NCBI GenBank assembly: GCA_036382695.1 | Contig: DASVHF010000073.1 | Span: 1 to 21,991, forward strand | Length of the DNA: 21,991 bases | Source of the DNA: DASVHF01 sp036382695 | Lineage (GTDB): Bacteria > Patescibacteriota > Microgenomatia > Woykebacterales > RBG-16-39-9b | Reading direction: 5' to 3' | Shown: one piece after another, positions 20,476 through 21,991 of the stretch | Numbering within the stretch: the first letter of the stretch is position 1 | Layout of the letters: every line of letters starts with the position of its first letter | Position numbers and translations under genes: made by a program | Notes under the pieces: generated by a model | Database searches by the model: none | Told to the model about the DNA's origin: nothing | What the model saw: the letters and a program-made list of their open reading frames with translations, nothing else

Positions 20476-21075
20476 ATGGGTAAGAGGGCTATCTTTATTT
20501 TTTCCATTGTTTTTATATGGATAGCGACGGCATTAATTTTTTTGCTTAGTTGTTTATTTGTCTATTCGAGTCTTAACTCACCAGGAGGTTTTAATCTACT
20601 TTTAGCCAGCTCTTCCCGTAATGTTTTCGTACCATCAACAAATCTTGAATATAACCCACTCAAGGCTGGAGGTTTATTAACATCGATAAAAGGTGGGGAT
20701 TCAAAGGCTGCTTTGGTCGAAAAGTTTCTAAGACGTCATAATTCGCCAATGACCGGTTTAGGTGAGGAGTTCGTAGATTCAGCGGATCGATACGGGTTGG
20801 ACTGGCGACTACTTCCGGCTATCGCATTTCAGGAATCAAATCTAGGTAAAAATACCCCAAAAGATTCTCACAATCCATTTGGTTGGGCGTCGGTGTATTT
20901 TGGTAGTTGGGAGGAAGGTATCAATGTCGTCGCTGCTAAAATAAAGGAAGATTACATCAACCATGGCTTGATTACTCCTGAATCAATCTTCACGAAATAC
21001 ACCTCAATGGGAGATCCCGATTGGATCTTCTCGGTGAGGAGCGCGATGGAAGAAATCGCAAACCTCGAATACTAA
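20476..21075 (+). CDS. Membrane-anchored glucosaminidase-like wall hydrolase, copy 1
   Basis: 199 residues from the ATG at 20476, 4 nt after the outer tRNA-Gly. An N-terminal helix (about 5-35) anchors it or serves as signal. The domain from about residue 85 has FVDSADRYGLDWRLLPAIAFQESNLG with a candidate catalytic glutamate, then HNPFGW (like the NxFG of glucosaminidase domains) and FGSWEEGINVVAAKI. This fits a peptidoglycan hydrolase of the FlgJ/Bax-like glucosaminidase type or a related lytic enzyme. It is followed 108 nt later by a shorter paralogue of the same architecture. Confidence 0.8.
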   Translation: MGKRAIFIFSIVFIWIATALIFLLSCLFVYSSLNSPGGFNLLLASSSRNVFVPSTNLEYNPLKAGGLLTSIKGGDSKAALVEKFLRRHNSPMTGLGEEFVDSADRYGLDWRLLPAIAFQESNLGKNTPKDSHNPFGWASVYFGSWEEGINVVAAKIKEDYINHGLITPESIFTKYTSMGDPDWIFSVRSAMEEIANLEY

Positions 21076-21086
21076 AGCCCTAAGGG

Positions 21087-21115
21087 TTGACTTCTACTTG
21101 CAGTTTTGTTAAAAT
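21087..21115 (+). promoter_or_regulatory. Promoter of the second wall hydrolase gene
   Basis: TTGACT (21087-21092), 17-bp spacer, TAAAAT (21110-21115). Transcription would begin at about 21122, the first base of a hairpin. Confidence 0.75.
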
Positions 21116-21121
21116 ATCCTC

Positions 21122-21179
21122 ACTTTCGCAATCTTCGCGAAAGTTTTTTTGTTCTAAATTGCCCCGATACACTCGGGGC
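21122..21179 (+). promoter_or_regulatory. Leader with two hairpins, the first followed by a T-tract
   Basis: ACTTTCGC (21122-21129) pairs with GCGAAAGT (21137-21144), followed by a run of T to 21150, the look of an intrinsic terminator. A second stem, GCCCCGA (21161-21167) with TCGGGGC (21173-21179), ends 4 nt before the ATG. The first hairpin begins at the predicted transcript start. Confidence 0.6.
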
Positions 21180-21183
21180 GATC

Positions 21184-21738
21184 ATGTTAAAAACAATTCT
21201 TAGGGCAGCTGTCATGGTCATCACTGCTTCAATTGGTATTTTGGCCAGCCCCACAATTGTAACCCAGCCAAATAATTCGGAGGCTTATGTGAAAGAAGCC
21301 TCTATCTTTGTTGATCAAAAAGACCAACCCGATTTCATCATTGCCGAAATCAAAGCTGAGAAAGACGATCGGTCGAAGAGATTAGCCGAATTTTTGAGCA
21401 GCCGTGGCTCACCAATGGCTTCGGAGGCAAATTCTTTAGTAAAAATCGCTGATAAATACGATTTGGACTGGAAGCTCCTCCCAGCTATAGCCGGAGTGGA
21501 ATCTATTTGGGGAACCTGTGTTCCGACTGGATCTTACAACCCATATGGTTGGAATAACGGGTCTTTTTATTTTGGAAACTGGACAGCAGCCTCCGAGTAT
21601 GTATTAAACCAAATCAAATCCCGTTGGAGTTATATGGGTGAAATTACCCCCTGGAAAATCGGACCATATTACGCCGGAAATCCTAACTGGGCCTCGGAAG
21701 TAAATCTCTACATGACTCTTATCGATAATTATAAGTAA
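21184..21738 (+). CDS. Exported glucosaminidase-like wall hydrolase, copy 2
   Basis: 184 residues from the ATG at 21184. A signal peptide (LRAAVMVITASIGILASP, about 6-23) is followed by a polar linker and a domain from about 80: FLSSRGSPMASEANSLVKIA, DKYDLDWKLLPAIAGVESIWG with the candidate glutamate, YNPYGWNNGSFYFGNW and a C-terminal NPNWASEVNLYM. It is clearly a paralogue of the upstream gene, sharing SPM, YDLDWKLLPAIA and NPYGW positions. No ribosome site is visible between the leader hairpin and the ATG. It probably acts on peptidoglycan outside the membrane. Confidence 0.82.
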   Translation: MLKTILRAAVMVITASIGILASPTIVTQPNNSEAYVKEASIFVDQKDQPDFIIAEIKAEKDDRSKRLAEFLSSRGSPMASEANSLVKIADKYDLDWKLLPAIAGVESIWGTCVPTGSYNPYGWNNGSFYFGNWTAASEYVLNQIKSRWSYMGEITPWKIGPYYAGNPNWASEVNLYMTLIDNYK

Positions 21739-21794
21739 TAAAGGCTACTAACTATAGTCCTTACACTTTTAACAAGATTATCTTTCTAGGTGAT

Positions 21795-21858
21795 TAGTCC
21801 ACGAAGTGGTCGCATCATTCGAGAATACCTGATAAATTGAGCAAAGCGAAATTTTCAG
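21795..21858. repeat. Two palindromic repeats between wall hydrolase 2 and murT
   Basis: 21795-21814 matches 17830-17849 exactly in inverted orientation. 21829-21858 forms CTGA-AAATT paired with AATTT-TCAG (one bulged T) around GAGCAAAGCGA. They occupy most of the gap before murT. Confidence 0.65.
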
Positions 21859-21868
21859 ATATGAAGAA

Positions 21869-21877
21869 TGATATAAT
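21869..21877 (+). promoter_or_regulatory. Extended -10 promoter of murT
   Basis: TGA followed by TATAAT (21872-21877), 7 nt before the GTG start. No good -35 box is visible. Confidence 0.5.
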
Positions 21878-21884
21878 CATACCC

Positions 21885-21991
21885 GTGGACATCCGACTTC
21901 TAGCAGCCGTCATATCAACTAAATTCCTAAAAACAATAATTAGAATTTCGGGCGGCGGTGCTACTGCGGCTCCAGGCTTGTTAGCCGAATA
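21885..21991 (+). CDS. murT: MurT-like Mur ligase, N-terminal start only (3' end outside window)
   Basis: About 35 residues are visible from a GTG start: DIRLLAAVISTKFLKTII, then RISGGGATAAPGLLAE. The pattern of a short hydrophobic helix, RxxGxGGTxxPG and an Ala/Leu helix is that of the N-terminus of MurT, which with GatD amidates the D-glutamate of lipid II. FemAB-like and wall hydrolase genes nearby fit this. The call rests on a short stretch only, and the central ATPase domain is not visible. The start codon fits a leaderless message. Confidence 0.7.
   Translation, partial: MDIRLLAAVISTKFLKTIIRISGGGATAAPGLLAE

Overview
The window looks like part of the chromosome of a Candidate Phyla Radiation (Patescibacteria) bacterium, probably of the Microgenomates type. 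This is inferred from gene content and style: AT-rich, very compact DNA, many small proteins, CCA encoded in every tRNA, scattered palindromic repeats, and several genes that start only 5-9 nt after a -10 box (probably leaderless). TGA is used as an ordinary stop, so the recoded Gracilibacteria/SR1 code is not in use.

Layout. 1-5907 is a type I restriction-modification locus: the 3' part of hsdR, then hsdM, a DUF3800 protein, a one-helix membrane protein, a HEPN-like protein (RNxxxH motif), hsdS and a small acidic protein. 5913-6046 is a nuclease-like gene remnant behind a strong promoter. 6061-9690 (minus strand) holds a Maf-like nucleotide phosphatase, Lon protease and a tRNA-Gly/Arg/His cluster. 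9867-11748 (minus) is an apparent operon of a thrombospondin-type-3 repeat protein, YidC and a short SPFH protein. 11846-13644 is a tRNA region with an ABC-2 permease fragment, a zinc-ribbon membrane protein and a Nudix hydrolase. 13661-16785 holds undecaprenol/diacylglycerol kinase, a PAP2 phosphatase, a cassette with unusual composition (14838-15403), a proline-iminopeptidase-like hydrolase and a DUF5679 zinc protein. 16927-17935 has a small basic protein, four minus-strand tRNAs and a GIY-YIG protein. 18008 to the end looks like a cell-envelope region: DegT-type aminotransferase, FemAB-like transferase, tRNA-Gly, two related glucosaminidase-like exported proteins and the start of murT.

The most unusual feature is a set of three nested tRNA loci (12735-12937, 13342-13569, 20306-20471). 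In each, a complete CCA-bearing tRNA gene lies between the two halves of another tRNA or tRNA-like gene. The inner and outer copies are of the same isotype (Leu in Leu, Val in Val, Gly in Gly). The outer acceptor strands still pair across the insert, the outer 3' end still carries CCA, and the inner tRNA is bracketed by a long inverted repeat. The Leu and Gly loci have a promoter directly upstream. The Val insert sits in the anticodon loop and carries an extra structured hairpin; the Leu outer copy is further broken by palindromic repeats; the Gly insert replaces the T-loop. Whether the outer RNAs are spliced, processed or dead cannot be decided from sequence.

The envelope genes form a plausible theme: a lipid carrier kinase and a PAP2 phosphatase on one side, and FemAB, wall hydrolases and MurT on the other. 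The restriction locus resembles others in which an RNase-type guard gene sits between hsdM and hsdS.
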